Source: Rhodosorus marinus (taxonomy: Eukaryota; Rhodophyta; Stylonematophyceae; Stylonematales; Stylonemataceae). From it: a stretch of DNA of 64,000 bases. The position numbers and the translations under genes were made by a program. Below are positions 1 through 11,599 of the stretch, in pieces. Where the stretch lies: contig JAMWBK010000005.1 of the NCBI GenBank assembly GCA_029953675.1, positions 620,001 to 684,000 of the forward strand, written 5' to 3'. The notes beneath the pieces were generated by a model that worked only from the letters and a program-made list of their open reading frames with translations, was not told the origin of the DNA and made no database searches. The first letter of the stretch is position 1. Each line of letters opens with the position of its first letter.

Positions 1-311
1 AATAGCCGAATCTTCGAGTACTCGACTTCTGCAAGAAGTTCTTCACGTCTTGCCGCTGGAGATACCATTAAGGCGGAGGTGCCAAATATCAATTCACTCT
101 TTCCTCGGGGCAGGAGCATTTGGACCTCAAAGCTGGCCCTTGCTCCTTCATCTTTAGTTCTCATTCGTTTCGGGGCGTTCTTTGGTTGATCTCCATGATT
201 CGTTGCCGACTTAAGCAGATCCAATACCAGTTCAGCTCGACGAGCCGCATCAGCGCAATCAACCAATTCGGTAACCTGGTATAGAGATCGGGGTGGATCA
301 GCGATTTTCAT
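1..311 (-). CDS. partial hypothetical protein, runs off left edge
   Basis: The minus strand is open from an ATG at 311 to the window edge (about 103 codons) and reads as ordinary mixed-composition protein, beginning MKIADPPRSLYQ. An in-frame stop lies just upstream of the ATG, so this is either the start of a gene or an exon entered by an acceptor near it. I recognise no domain. The C-terminus is outside the window. It may instead belong with the coding-like fragments at 956-1439, but those are on the other strand. Confidence 0.3.
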   Translation of the reverse strand, partial: MKIADPPRSLYQVTELVDCADAARRAELVLDLLKSATNHGDQPKNAPKRMRTKDEGARASFEVQMLLPRGKSELIFGTSALMVSPAARREELLAEVEYSKIRL

Positions 312-1740
312 TCCGGAGAAAGCAGTTGATCAGCTTCTCCTACTTCTCAGAAAAACTCTCAAAGCCTTTCATAAGCAAAAGCAATCAAAGACTGTACTCT
401 AAGATAAAGTTCCAAAGAGCTGATTCAATGCTTCTTCTTTCTCACCTTCTTTCTCAGCTGAGGGTTCGCATTGAGATATTCATCAAGCTCCTTCAACATG
501 GCTATTTCTCAACTAAGAAAAGAAACTGAATCGATGATAAAAGAGGATCAGATTCGGTGTTCTTCAGTCTTCTCAACTTTCCATTCTTATCCCCATCCCC
601 ATTTCCGCTGAACCTAAATCGACCGATCACTGGAAAATGGGACACTAAAAAAATCTCTCCAACTGAAGAGCAAGTTGTCCAACATTTCGGGTCGATAGAC
701 AGAGCTTGGCGAGCGGGACAGAGGAGCTTATTCAGTCCTCCAAGGTTTCCTGTTTTCAATCTCTCCTGGACCTTTTGATACTGCTCTGTCTAGTCATAGA
801 GGAATCTGACTGTTGGATTCGGCATTCTAGCGGTGCTGCCTCTGAAGTCAAGATTTTGGCGGCAACACCTTGCTATTTGTCTTGAAAGAACCTCATCAAC
901 CCTAAACAATCATTCGCTGGAAATTCAATGACAACGTACACATTTGCTGCATGTCATGAGTGCACTGGGCTCTGCGATCATACCAAGGATCAACAATCGC
1001 GAAGCTATACGCTGGTTGTTCTCAGGACCGAACCTCTGGCCTGAATGGACGATCCAATGTACGTACGGAAAGGATTGTTGAATGAGTATCGATGGACTGC
1101 GTCGATTAGCACAGCAATACGACTTGTTGGCAGCGGTGACCGCGAACCAAATCAATTCGTTCGCGTTGCCTCCTGAAGACGTGCAGCCGAAATGTGCTCA
1201 TCGCACGGGGTTTGCTGGAAATGGCAACCATGTGGGTCCTAGAGTCCGCATGCGTTAGCCGCTCCATGCATCAACCTGGAAGGATCATGTGTCGCTTCAG
1301 GATGAGACCGTCTTCATTTTGGGCTACATAGGACAAGGCCAAGCAGGGCTGTATTGCCCCATCAGAACATCAACGAGCGCGGAGTTACCAGCGGTGGCTC
1401 GGGTGACATTCAATGTGGTCATCAAATGTTCAAAGGGTTAGTACAGTTAATGTCTGTACTAACCTTTTCAACGAAGGAAACGTGAGAACCCCATGGGGAT
1501 ATGCCCTGACAGCCGTTGGAAACCATCGGTCTTCATCAGCTTCTAGTTTGCAGGTTCTATAATTTATTCCAGTTCTCGGCCGTGGATCTGCTTGCGCAGT
1601 GAGTCACTCCCTCGAGGTTCAGGAAATCCTTTCAAACAGCCTAACAGTTACGCATGTTTTCGGATTGCCCGATTTGGTGAAATGAGTCGACGGAAGTTAA
1701 GAGGGCGAGCTGGAGGTTAGGAAAACAGAGATTGAAAGTG
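312..1740. other. intergenic stretch with coding-like fragments and a hairpin
   Basis: No complete gene is visible between the left-edge fragment and CysRS. On the plus strand one frame between 956 and 1439 carries three protein-like segments separated by single stops (see findings). A near-perfect 15-bp hairpin lies at 1432-1468. The rest shows only short shadow frames. Confidence 0.4.
1432..1468. repeat. 15-bp inverted repeat (hairpin)
   Basis: Arms 1432-1446 and 1454-1468 pair over 15 bases with one G-U-type mismatch, around a 7-base loop. It lies at the end of the coding-like plus-strand frame and about 270 bases past the 3' end of CysRS. It could be a 3'-end structure or a small mobile-element remnant. 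Confidence 0.6.
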
Positions 1741-3712
1741 TTAGATCTTAATCAGCACCGCTCCGTTGGGGCTATCCTTGATCTGGTAACCCTCGGCGGC
1801 AATCTGGTCGCGAATTTGGTCAGCTAGAGAAAAGTCTTTAGACTTTCTGGCCTCTGTGCGCTGCACCAAAAGTTCCTGAAGAGCGTCTGGGATAACTTGG
1901 TCTGTACCATCTGTACCATCTTCGTCAGAGACGTTTCCGACAGTTGGGACTTTGTAAAAAACACCCAAAACCCGATCAAAATCAAGGATGCAGTCGTCCA
2001 CCGTTCTGGCGTGAGCGCTGTCCAGCTTTTCAGCCTTCAACAACTGTCAGACGGAAGACTCCAGGTCAGCATGCATGCGTCCAAGTCGCAGGTTTCAGAT
2101 CTTTGGGGTTGACACAAGTACCTTTCCAACTTTAGACATCATCTCGAAGAGAGCCGCGACGGCCCTGGGTGTGTTGAGGTCATCGTTCATCGCTGCGAGG
2201 AATGCACTCTTCGCAGTCTCAACAATAGACTCGATCTCTGATGAAGACTCCATTTCAACTGTACGTTCCTCTGCTTGAACATCCGCTAGTCGTTTTCGAA
2301 GCGCATCTAGGCGCTTTATTGTGTTTCGCGCGGCTTTCAATACATCCTCTGTGAAGTTCAGCGTTGATCGGTATTGAGACGAGACAACCAAATACCGGAA
2401 GGCGCGGGCATCATCCGGGTTCTAGGAAAGTATAACGCAGCTGAATTTATCAGTGGGAGCTCGTCTAGACAAACACGGTCAAAACGTCTTTGGGTTTCGA
2501 CTCACCTTGACAACGTCTCCTAACGTTCGAAAATTTCCAAGTGACTTGCTCATCTTTTCACCTCCGATGTTAACGAAGCCATTGTGCACCCAGAATCGTG
2601 CAAATTCCTTTCCGCTGTACGCTTCAGACTGTGCTATCTCGTTTTCGTGGTGAGGGAAGACGAGGTCAATTCCCCCACCATGGATATCAATTTGCGGCCC
2701 CAAATACTTCATGGCCATACAGGAACACTCAATATGCCAGCCTGGCCGCCCGACACCTGAGAAAGCGTATACAAGGAAAACAAAACTTTACGTACTTGGG
2801 ATAGTGGCATGGGAGTAGCTGGGACATGTTGATGGCTCCGGCCTCGCCCCAGGGAACTATGCTGGGAACTTACCGAGTGTGGAATTCCACTTCACCTCGC
2901 CGTCCTCATCTTTGTAAGCCTTCCACAGAGCGAAGTCCCGAGCATCCGATTTATCGTATTCGTCTGTATCATTCGCCTCGGTTCTTCTCGCACCTGATTC
3001 CCTCTTCTCCAGCTTCACTAATTTGCCGTAGTCGGAGAAGGAGTCTACCTTGAAATACGTAGAACCACTACTCTCATAGGCCGCACCTTTCGTCTTAAGA
3101 CCTGGATTTCCAAAAACCGCTCTATTAGCCCGCGAGACGACTTTGACAGCAAACCGCTGAGACCGCAGGAGCGGCGTGTATTTTCACACCTTCTATGAGG
3201 TCTACAATTTCCTCGATGTGCTCTGTCGCCTTGGGATACTTATCCGCTGGTATGACGTTCAGAAGCGAAAGATCGTCGAAAAAGAGCTTTGAATATTTCT
3301 CGGTAATCTCTTCGAGTGTCGAGCCTTCTCGTAGAACTCTCTTGATTATTTTATCGTCAACGTCCGTCAGGTTCATAACGTGGTTCACATCAAATCCTCT
3401 ATAGCGCAACCATCGCTTCAAAATGTCGTAGGTCAAAAAAGCTCTGAAGTTACCCACATGCGCAGAGTCGTACACAGTAGGTCCACAGCTATAGAAACGA
3501 ACAACTCCGTCCTCGTGAACAGTCCTATCGAACACCTCCTTCTTTCCTGTCATCGTATTGTACAAACTGAACTCTCCATGAATGTGCTTCTCATCCACAG
3601 CGCTCGCGCGTACCAAAAGCGAAGCTCGACCTCTTCTGCGTTCAGAAACAGCCTGGCCATGAGATCCCCAACGTGAACTCCCGATCAACGGGAGGAGGTA
3701 CGCTATCGTCAT
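1741..3712 (-). CDS. cysteinyl-tRNA synthetase, plastid/dual-targeted type
   Basis: Charges tRNA-Cys with cysteine. Five exons on the minus strand: 3190-3712, 2874-3101, 2506-2756, 2122-2421 and 1741-2043, joining in frame to 534 residues. The protein has the class I signature AHVGN (HIGH) after the zinc-ligand motif SCGPTVYDS, the [10 protein letters not shown] segment, the [15 protein letters not shown] block and the KMSKS loop ([12 protein letters not shown]). The start at 3712 gives a basic leader of about 40 residues ending in VRASAV, typical of a plastid transit peptide. An upstream in-frame methionine exists but its peptide is low-complexity valine/cysteine and unlikely to be used. The short spacer STLGVGRPGW across the exon 2/3 junction supports that splice. 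Single organellar or dual targeting cannot be decided here. Confidence 0.93.
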
Positions 3713-5337
3713 CACTCGTCTCTTTGTCAAAAAACCACAACCAAAACAACAACAACAAAACAACACAACAACAACCAAACTGTACTCACAGAAACGAGCC
3801 AGCTACAGCAAAAAAGGAACAATACATTCGCCTCTAAAGCTAATAAAAACTTTACAAATACAAATACTACCAGTCTATCTCTCCTGCCTCTCTCCCATCT
3901 CCACCCCCCTTCCCCAGCCAAAACCCTCATCTGATCACTCGATACCAAACCACCAAAATCTCAACGAGAAAATTAAAATCGGCGTTTTCAGGAGCAAAAA
4001 CCGGGCCAAACGTTAAACTTGTAACATTCGCACATAAGATCCAAGAAACTGGATACTATAAAATATATCTTTTAAAGGAATATTCGCTAGTGGCTTCAAA
4101 TCCTGAGAGTCAGCTGTCACCCCCACGACCGAGATTTCCCTTGCTATATTGATTGAAAAGAATATTTAACAAAAAATAATAATTTTACGAGGGATTTTGG
4201 TAGAGGGGTTACGTAGTCGAATGAAAAAAATATATCTTATAAAAAAAAGTTTTAAGAAAGAGAAAGTTTTGTAGAGGAATATCAAAAGGGGTAGTGTGAG
4301 GGGAGAATAATACATAATGACTGATAGCCGTTTTCGAGTTGGTTTGGTAAGGCAGAGAAGGAGAGCTTTTGCTCCTGAAGAACAGGATCGAACTCGTCTG
4401 CGAGCACAAGGATGATTCTATCGATAGATAGTCACTATTATGATATCCGAAAGCTTCCAATTCGTTATGGATGATCCCCGCCTGAGAGTAGACGGGGGCG
4501 GTGTGGACGAGACTCAATAAGATAGTTTTGGGGAGGTAAGATCGTCCGAGGCTGTCCTGAAGGGATCGTCTGGCCGTCCATGTCCGAAGTCGTGCTTGGA
4601 GATCATAGTTTGTTCAGCAGATGCACAAGAACCGAATGTTTTTCCGGCAGTCTGCTGAAATTTTATTCCTATAGGTCTGCTCGTCACCATGCGGCTCTCA
4701 AGGGAGTTTTCGATGGAGACTGGCGGAGGAGTGAAATTTTTCAGCCGCAGCCTGCGCTCTTCAGCCTCCAATCACGGGGAATATCTTGAAAACTTTTATG
4801 ACACATCCAGCCAAAACCCTGTGGCTTCCAACCAAAAGGTAAAGCCTTTCGTCTCCTAAAAGGCCCCTCCACTCGGTTGTCGACGATCTTCGAATCACCA
4901 TCCTCCTAGAGACCTGCTAACGCACCCTGGTCGAGTTCATTCCATGCTATCTACAAGACAACCTCGATGAACCGTCGTGAGTTCTGATTCAACCGAACAG
5001 GGTGGGCTTGTGCAGGTTTTCAAGAACTATCCTGGTAGTGAAGACCAGCTAAAGATGAGGGAGGCAGAACGCCAAATTGACACGACTCCATCCAGACGAC
5101 ATTCACCACAAATCAATCGGTGCTTTGCCTGTCTTCCCCGGCCTCCAACTCCTAAGTGATCCTCCTCATTCACGCGTCCTGTACTCCGGGTGGGGAAGAT
5201 GACGACCGCGAACTCGAAAGGAATGATTCTGATGGGAAGCATTTAAGGGACACTAAGATTCTTACCCTGAGCCCTGGAATTCACGCTTTCGCATAAGTCT
5301 GACTCAGTTTGAGCGGGGCGAGGGCCGTGAGAGAATC
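3713..5337. other. intergenic region between divergent CysRS and U2SURP
   Basis: AT-rich in its first half, then mixed composition. It must contain both promoters. The open frames here are short, lack ATG starts or show no family resemblance; the best is a minus frame near 4514-4771, which I do not call. Confidence 0.5.
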
Positions 5338-8036
5338 ATGGCTCCGGTTCACCGTCGGGGTGTGGGCATTTCGCCCTTCGAACAGCACCGACTTGAGAAA
5401 GAGCAGAAGGAGAACAGAGAGAAGGCAGATACGGAGGCTGTGTTTGAGTCTTTTGTGAAGTCTTTTGAGGTTGACGAGGAGGAAGAGGAGGAGAAAAGAG
5501 CAGGTGGTCTAGGATTTGTTCAAGGAGGCACAGCATTCGGTGACAAGGCCGACTCTGAAGACCTGGAGAAGGTCACAAAAGTGAAAAAGAAGAACCTGTT
5601 TCTCCCCCCCCAGACCGTCAGAAATAGCTCGCATAAAGCTGCCAAAAAGCCTCGACCGATTTCAGACGATGACGACGACGACGTGGTACAGTAAGCTCAG
5701 ATCTTAAGAGGGAAGAATGCGATAGTCATCGTTTCTCAAGCTGAGGAAGTCAAAACCAAACCCCTTTTCTTCATCCCAGGATTGCAAAAGGTCCGAAGAA
5801 GAGAAATATTGATGTTCTCATGGAAGATCTAAAGAAGAAGCAAGAAGCAAGGGAAAGGTTTGGAGTCAGCGACTTGTCGCCGGTCGCAGCAGGCGATAGG
5901 AAAGGTTCCTTTGATGCCGGTGATCCCACTACCACTAATATCTTCGTCGGCAACCTGGTAGGCTTCCCTTCGCACGATTCTGAGTAGATCTCCTTATGGA
6001 CGCGCGGGGGCGGAAGATGATTCATTCTGCGGCATCGCTTCTATTCCAGCTTCGGACCAGGCAATCCAAGATTTGCGTGAAGCTGGAATATAGGGCGTTC
6101 CACGGAACGGATCATCTTCTAGTGGCCTGCGCAGACTCAACAGAGTCAACCCGTGACTGGCCGATGCCAGAACTTGTCGAATCGGCTTCTAACTCTGTGG
6201 AACGAATGCGCGTCATCTTGCACAGTCTCCATTAATAGAAGAGGAGAGGTTGCTTAGGCTCTTCGGCAAATATGGTCCGATTGCCAGCATAAAGGTCATG
6301 TGGCCGAGGACTGAAGAGGAGCGAGCGAGAGGTCACGTCTCTGGGTTTGTTGCCTTCATGGAGAGAGTTGACGCTGAAGCTGCTCATGACGCCCTTCGGC
6401 GACATTCGCTAGACGGTAGAGATCTTCGATTGGCATGGGGAAAGGTAAGAATGTGACGAATTTGGGTCATGTTGAAGCTCGAAGATGAGTTGAGCAAACA
6501 CGTATCCTTCGCTCGAATTGAAAAAAAAGGCCGTTGCAAGACCTTCTGCGCCCCTGCCGCTTCCTGAGGGAATGGAGTATGGAGGGTCTGCCTCGAAATC
6601 GCTTAAAGTGGACGAAGCGATAATAAGAGCGGATTCATCAAAGCCAGAGATTCGAATTAGCATTCCACTGGATCTCGCACGAAGAAGAGAAATAAACCTC
6701 CTTGCAGCGTTCGTAGTTAAAGAAGGATTTGAATTTGAGAAGGCGGTTACAGAAAAGGAATCGGTGAGCAAAGGCACAAGATCGTCTGTGTGCCTGGAGG
6801 GAGGGGTTCTAGTCTAATCGAACTTTCGTCAATATGGTGTGTAGGAAACTGGCTCCTCATCGCGGTTCAAGTTCCTTTTCGATAAGACGGAAATGCATTC
6901 GTCGGAGGGGCGATATTATCGATGGCGTGTGTACTCGCTTCTACAAAATGATCTAGACAGACAGTGGCGGACGTTTCCGTTCGCAATCGCCGAGAGCAGT
7001 GCCCTGATTAATCCACCAACATGTGGAACCCCTATGCACAATCCAGGCTGGAGAGATTCAGAGGGTAAAGCCAAACGAACGGGGGTCGCCAGCTCAGAGT
7101 TAGCTGACAGCAAGGACCCCAGCACGATGGATAGTCAGCTTTTGGATGAAGACGAAAAGAAGCTCACCCAACTTTTACGGTAATTGGCTCAGTTTCCAAA
7201 GCAGCTACTTGCACGGAAGGTCATCTGACGCATGTCGTTCTTTTCGTGCGCTGAGCAGCTCGCTTAGCAAGCGTCGAGAATCTGTTGCCGACGCGATGGT
7301 GTTCTGCGTGAGCAGGGCTTCGTGCGCGGGTGACATTGTGTCCATAATTGCGGAATCCCTAACTCTCAGCGAAACTCCCATAGACGTGAAGATTGCCAGG
7401 CTTTTCTTGGTATCTGATATCCTGCACAACAGCGCGTCAGCCCAAGTCAAGAACGCTTGGGCTTACCGGTCAAGGTTTCAGATGGTGTTGGACGACGTCT
7501 TCGATTCGATCGGTAAGCAGTAGGAACAATACGGCTAGCTTTTGACAGCCCGGTTTGCTCTAGTTCTGAACATTGCTTTCGTTTTTGTTTCAGGAGGAAG
7601 CTATAGAGATATTGACGGGCGGTTAACGGCGAATGCGGTCCGCTCTCAGGTAGAGAGGGTCCTTGGGGCTTGGGATACGTGGTCACTGTACGCTCCAGAA
7701 GTCCTTGAGAAGTATCGGAATCTGTTCCTTGGTTTGGTGGATGAGCTGAATCGCGGTAGACTCGAGGCAGAAACTCTTAGAGAGCCAGCCACGAAGGAAA
7801 CCGATCCTGGATTTCGGTCAGCCGATTCGAAGGTGGACGCTGAGAAAGAATCCTTGGACGGCGAGCCTCTTGAAGATGATGTGGATGGAGAACCGCTGGA
7901 AGATCTCGATGGAGAACCCCTTGGAGACGGTATTGATGGAGAACCGCTCGAAGAAGAGTTGGACGCGAAACCAATGCAGCAGGATAACACAGAGGAGGGT
8001 GATCACAACGAAGGATACGACGGGGAAGCGCTCTAG
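5338..8036 (+). CDS. U2 snRNP-associated SURP protein (SR140)
   Basis: Spliceosomal protein associated with U2 snRNP. Seven exons: 5338-5690, 5780-5957, 6226-6444, 6530-6763, 6845-7179, 7259-7512 and 7594-8036, giving 671 residues. Domains in order: acidic/basic N-terminus; an RRM starting at TNIFVGNL with the family-typical MWPRTEEERARG; a SURP module ending in FKFLFDKTEMHSSEGRYYRW; a CID domain containing VADAMVFC and LYLVSDIL-like residues; and an acidic tail with repeated DGEPLED motifs, like the DG-P-L repeats in the animal homologue. The intron before exon 6 ends in GAGCAG, a tandem NAGNAG acceptor, so one serine may be included or skipped (alternative start of exon 6 at 7256). Convergent with the GST-like gene. 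Confidence 0.92.
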
Positions 8037-8277
8037 TGACAATCCTGCTCGGACCCTCAGATTGCTGTTCAGGTGTTGTAGATGCGATCCATATTCGTGA
8101 AGGGTGCTTATTATTGTAAAAGCGTTTGTGAAGAGTCCGTACCAGCAACTGTTTCCAAGGAACATTAGTGGACGTGTTTAGATAGTGGGCATTGAGATCT
8201 GACCAAGACCATCCCTTAGAGGTTGGATTCTAAACCACAACCACTGGCGAGGACTCTGGCTGTGTCAAGCCAGCACC

Positions 8278-9387
8278 TCAGCATCTCAATTCGCGATAGA
8301 ATTGTGACGTATAGGCTGTGACCAACGGATAACTTTTCCGTAGCTCCTTTTGGTACTCACACATTCCAGGATAACCGGTCTTGGGCAGAAAAGGTTTATC
8401 CACCGCGTTGAAACGTCTCCGTGCAAACTCCTCTGGCAAGACAAAAAGGCAAGCACAGAAGGCAGCCAGTTGGATGTCCACATATGTCCATGCGTCACCA
8501 AACAGGAACTTTCTTCCCTCAAGCGTTTTCTCGGCTTCGTCGAGGATCTCCTGGATATATGCCTTACTTTCGGGCACTTTCGCTGCTGGGAAAACTTTCT
8601 TGACCATACTGCAAGAGAACAGACGACACTCTCGAAAGTAGTCAGTTCCTGGACACGAACGGATAAAGGCTCGTGCTGGCGCATGATCGACTAACCGGCT
8701 CAATACCGGATATGCAAGTGTATGAAAATACTTCTGCCACTCCGGTACGTGGTGGACACATCTGCCCCCAATATCTTTTATGAAGTCCGCATCGATCATG
8801 TTGTAGAAGAGGATTTGCATTTTGGTTCCCATAACGTCCAACCGCTTTTCAAACTCCAAGGTTTCTAGTGTAGGGGTCAGAAACTTTGCCTTCTCTTCAT
8901 TCTGTGTGCCATGCTGGCTTGCCCAGAGATATCGAAGTATGTCAACGGAGTTGTACATAACTGAAACAAACGGTCCTATGAAAAATTCAAACCGCAGCAT
9001 TAGCACGAGCCTGAAAATGTCATTTGTTCGAGTAGGTAAGACGAGTTCACTGAGCAGGTGCGGTTTACCTTTTTTTATTTTCAGCACGGGAACAGGTCTT
9101 CCGCTGAAGAATATTCCTAAGAGGGACATATCCGTTTCCTCCTCATACTTCAATCCCAAAATATCCATGGAGAATCTGACCTTCTCCACGAAATGACTAG
9201 GAGGGATCGAACACAGAATCATTCCGGAGTCTCTGTTCTTCAATGTGCGCATTACTCGAAGCCACGAGAGGAAACCCAGCGCAACACTCACTGCTAAACC
9301 TCCAAGAACTGGCAGGCCCAACAGAGACGTCACCAATGGAGCGGAAATGAGGAGGAAACTCCACCTAGCACTCTTCCCGAAACTCAT
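8278..9387 (-). CDS. membrane-anchored glutathione S-transferase-like protein
   Basis: Single exon, 369 residues. The N-terminus carries a hydrophobic segment (about residues 8-45) that should anchor it in a membrane. A GST-N thioredoxin-like fold follows: ILCSIPPSHFVEKVRFSMD, then the cis-proline motif RPVPVLK. The C-terminal half has a GST-C helix signature FLFGDAWTYVDIQLAAF near residues 288-305. The active-site Ser/Cys/Tyr is unclear; SIPPSHF is the best candidate. Glutathione-dependent detoxification or peroxidase activity is inferred from family only. Convergent with U2SURP, about 240 bases apart. Confidence 0.7.
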   Translation of the reverse strand: MSFGKSARWSFLLISAPLVTSLLGLPVLGGLAVSVALGFLSWLRVMRTLKNRDSGMILCSIPPSHFVEKVRFSMDILGLKYEEETDMSLLGIFFSGRPVPVLKIKKGKPHLLSELVLPTRTNDIFRLVLMLRFEFFIGPFVSVMYNSVDILRYLWASQHGTQNEEKAKFLTPTLETLEFEKRLDVMGTKMQILFYNMIDADFIKDIGGRCVHHVPEWQKYFHTLAYPVLSRLVDHAPARAFIRSCPGTDYFRECRLFSCSMVKKVFPAAKVPESKAYIQEILDEAEKTLEGRKFLFGDAWTYVDIQLAAFCACLFVLPEEFARRRFNAVDKPFLPKTGYPGMCEYQKELRKSYPLVTAYTSQFYRELRC

Positions 9388-10660
9388 CTTTTAAAGATCT
9401 GTTCCTCAGAAACAGTATCGACATGCACCTCTCGACAGGGAACAGTCATCAATTTCCTCCCATATCAAACTATTCCGCCTCTTCCAGCCTTTCTGAAAAC
9501 GCAATGCTCTTTTAAGGTCAGCACTTTAGCCCCCTTTCTCAACCCATACGCGCATCCGCCTTCAGTGCTGCCCCAGATCATCCTCCCGATCTACCCGCTA
9601 AGTATTTACCGAGCCTGAGTAACCTGTCAAGGCATCTGACCCATCACGCTTTTCATCAATGAAACCATCATCCCCACCACTACCACCACCCCACCCCTCC
9701 CTTGAAACCGCACAAAATATACTATCATTAACTATCGTAGTTTTTAAAAACTATTTATCCCGAGTCCATGTCCGAGATACCCTCCTAAAGAATTGTCATT
9801 TGATCAGGGAAAATCTAATTAAAAACCACTCGAGTCCAGCGTCCCAGCTTCTGACAGTTAACACCATCGCAGTGCAATTTCCTTCCTACCCCTGTCAATA
9901 TTATACCATAAAAAACTATACAGTGATATAAAATGAAAATAATTTGAAAAGTCAACCCCCGGGTGTTCTTTTTGTTTGAGAAAAGTGCCGCGTTGGATGT
10001 GCAAATTTTTTTTTTGGGGGGGGGGTGCCAAAAAGCCCTTCTAAGAGTTTCACATCGAGAGCTGATATGAAACTACGTGGTTGTGGAGACGTTGTGGGAT
10101 CGAGAATTCAAGTTGTTTTAGAACTTCAGTGGGCATCGAATCGCCAAAATTTTATGTGGCCCTGTCCTTGTCTTTTGTCTGGTCAAGCGCTGTCCGGTCT
10201 TTGCACTGCGAACGAAAGGTTTCTTTCTGGTTTGGCTCGAAGAGAAATTTAGTCTTTGTTCAGCTTCAAGAGTCTACGTCCAAGGCATCCTCCCCCTAAG
10301 TGAGGGTCCCTTCTCCTCGCGGAGACTGCAAGGGGCCGTGCGCTAGTGATAGACCCGCTTGAGGAGAGTGTTGGAGTCGGGATCTGTTGAAGTTAAGCAC
10401 TGCTGCAGCGTTGACTGATCTGCTTGCCTCAAATACCTGCCTAATCATAACTTCTTCTGATGCAGAGGGCCGATGATTCTCTGCAGCCTCGCTGTCGATG
10501 TCACAGCACGCGATATTCGCAAGCAACTCTTCCGGATATGGACCTCCCCAGGACCTCCCCTCACTTTCAGTAGAGACTCAATGCTTCCAAGTAGACTAGA
10601 CCTTTCTTCGAGGGCTTCCAACCCCGAGAAGGGAGAATTACAAGGAACGAGCTTCAAGTA

Positions 10661-10760
10661 TAAGGGCGGCTGAACTTCGCCACTGGGCTAGGCTAGACTA
10701 AGCAGAGTAGGGAAACCCGTCCAGCGATCAAGTTAATCCCTCAAAGCACTATCGCAACCA
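10661..10760 (+). repeat. dispersed repeat, copy 1
   Basis: Bases 10661-10690 match the reverse complement of 20963-20992 at 29 of 30 positions. Bases 10695-10760 are clearly related to 19831-19892 on the same strand. All three lie in non-coding DNA. This points to an interspersed repeat family, perhaps a fragmented transposon; no coding capacity or termini can be recognised. Confidence 0.65.
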
Positions 10761-11148
10761 GAGAAACTCCCCTCCACAGCGCCCACAACCAATCTTCGGC
10801 AGTCATAAAACCAAAATAAAAATATTTAAAAAAACAGAAGGAAATCCGTATTCAATCAATATACTGATCATATTGATATTAAAATTATTCCTGACATCCA
10901 TACAAATGGTTTTATGATTCTCATTCATTTGTCACGTTTCGTCCGATAAAAGGATCTTTAAATCCTTAAAAGGAACGCTATAATATTGAAATCAACCAAA
11001 ACTTGGATATATTTTCTTTTTTAAAAACATGTCTATTTTGCAAGGGTTTATCGGACATACGTTGTAAATGAATTGTACATAAAATTACCAGACTTTTTAA
11101 TATTATAGGTATATTTTTAATCGGACTTTTTCATGACAGCCAGAACCT

Positions 11149-11300
11149 ATTCAATCGATATAATCCCAATATTGATTTCGCAATCCGTTTTTTACCCGAT
11201 TCTATTCAATCAATATAATCACAATATCGATCTCGCAATCCCTTTTACCCGATTTATTCAATCAATATAATGATATTGATTTCGGCCAATCCGTTTTTTG
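11149..11300. repeat. tandem AT-rich repeat, three units of about 45-55 bp
   Basis: Units begin at 11149, 11204 and 11256, each starting ATTCAATC(A/G)ATATAAT and continuing with a CAATAT-GAT-CGCAATCC core. A partial relative begins near 10853. The CAATCAATAT motif recurs in other AT-rich gaps, for example near 61350. Confidence 0.8.
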
Positions 11301-11599
11301 TTTTTTTTGTGAGAGATTCAATGGATCGATGGTAGTGGCCGGGGAAGGAGATTGGTGGGGGGGGGGTGGGGTACAGGAGGATGGGGTTGGGTTGGGGAGG
11401 ATCCGTTTAGATCTTGTTGAGAGTTTCTCACAAGATCTTCGGTTGGGGAAGGTGAAGATGGGTGAGGAGTTTGGTAACTTTTGATGACTTAGGGTTAGAA
11501 ACGTTTCAAATTTTTTTTTTATAGTTAGAGAGTGATTATTGGAAGTGCTCTGGAGAGAAAATCCTAGCGATCGGAATTTTGAGCGAGGGATTGGTAAAA

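Larger units (their letters stand above)
9388..11599. other. intergenic region with AT-rich repeats
   Basis: No gene is recognised. It holds a T-run followed by a G-run at about 10007-10025, a copy of a dispersed repeat at 10661-10760, and three tandem AT-rich units at 11149-11300. A telomere-like TTAGGGTTAG lies near 11490, about 110 bases before the ACBP start. Confidence 0.55.

Noticed and set aside
4360-4460. Minus-strand GAGTTCGATCC resembling a tRNA T-loop
   Set aside because: Stem breaks after two pairs and no A box lies upstream.
4514-4771. Minus-strand open frame beginning EAEERRLRLKNF
   Set aside because: No ATG at its start, no continuation exon and no recognised family.
10340-10420. 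Possible 5S rRNA fragment (GGGATCTGTTGAAGTTAAGCAC)
   Set aside because: Only the GAAGTTAAGC word matches; flanking helices and the rest of the 120-base molecule are absent.
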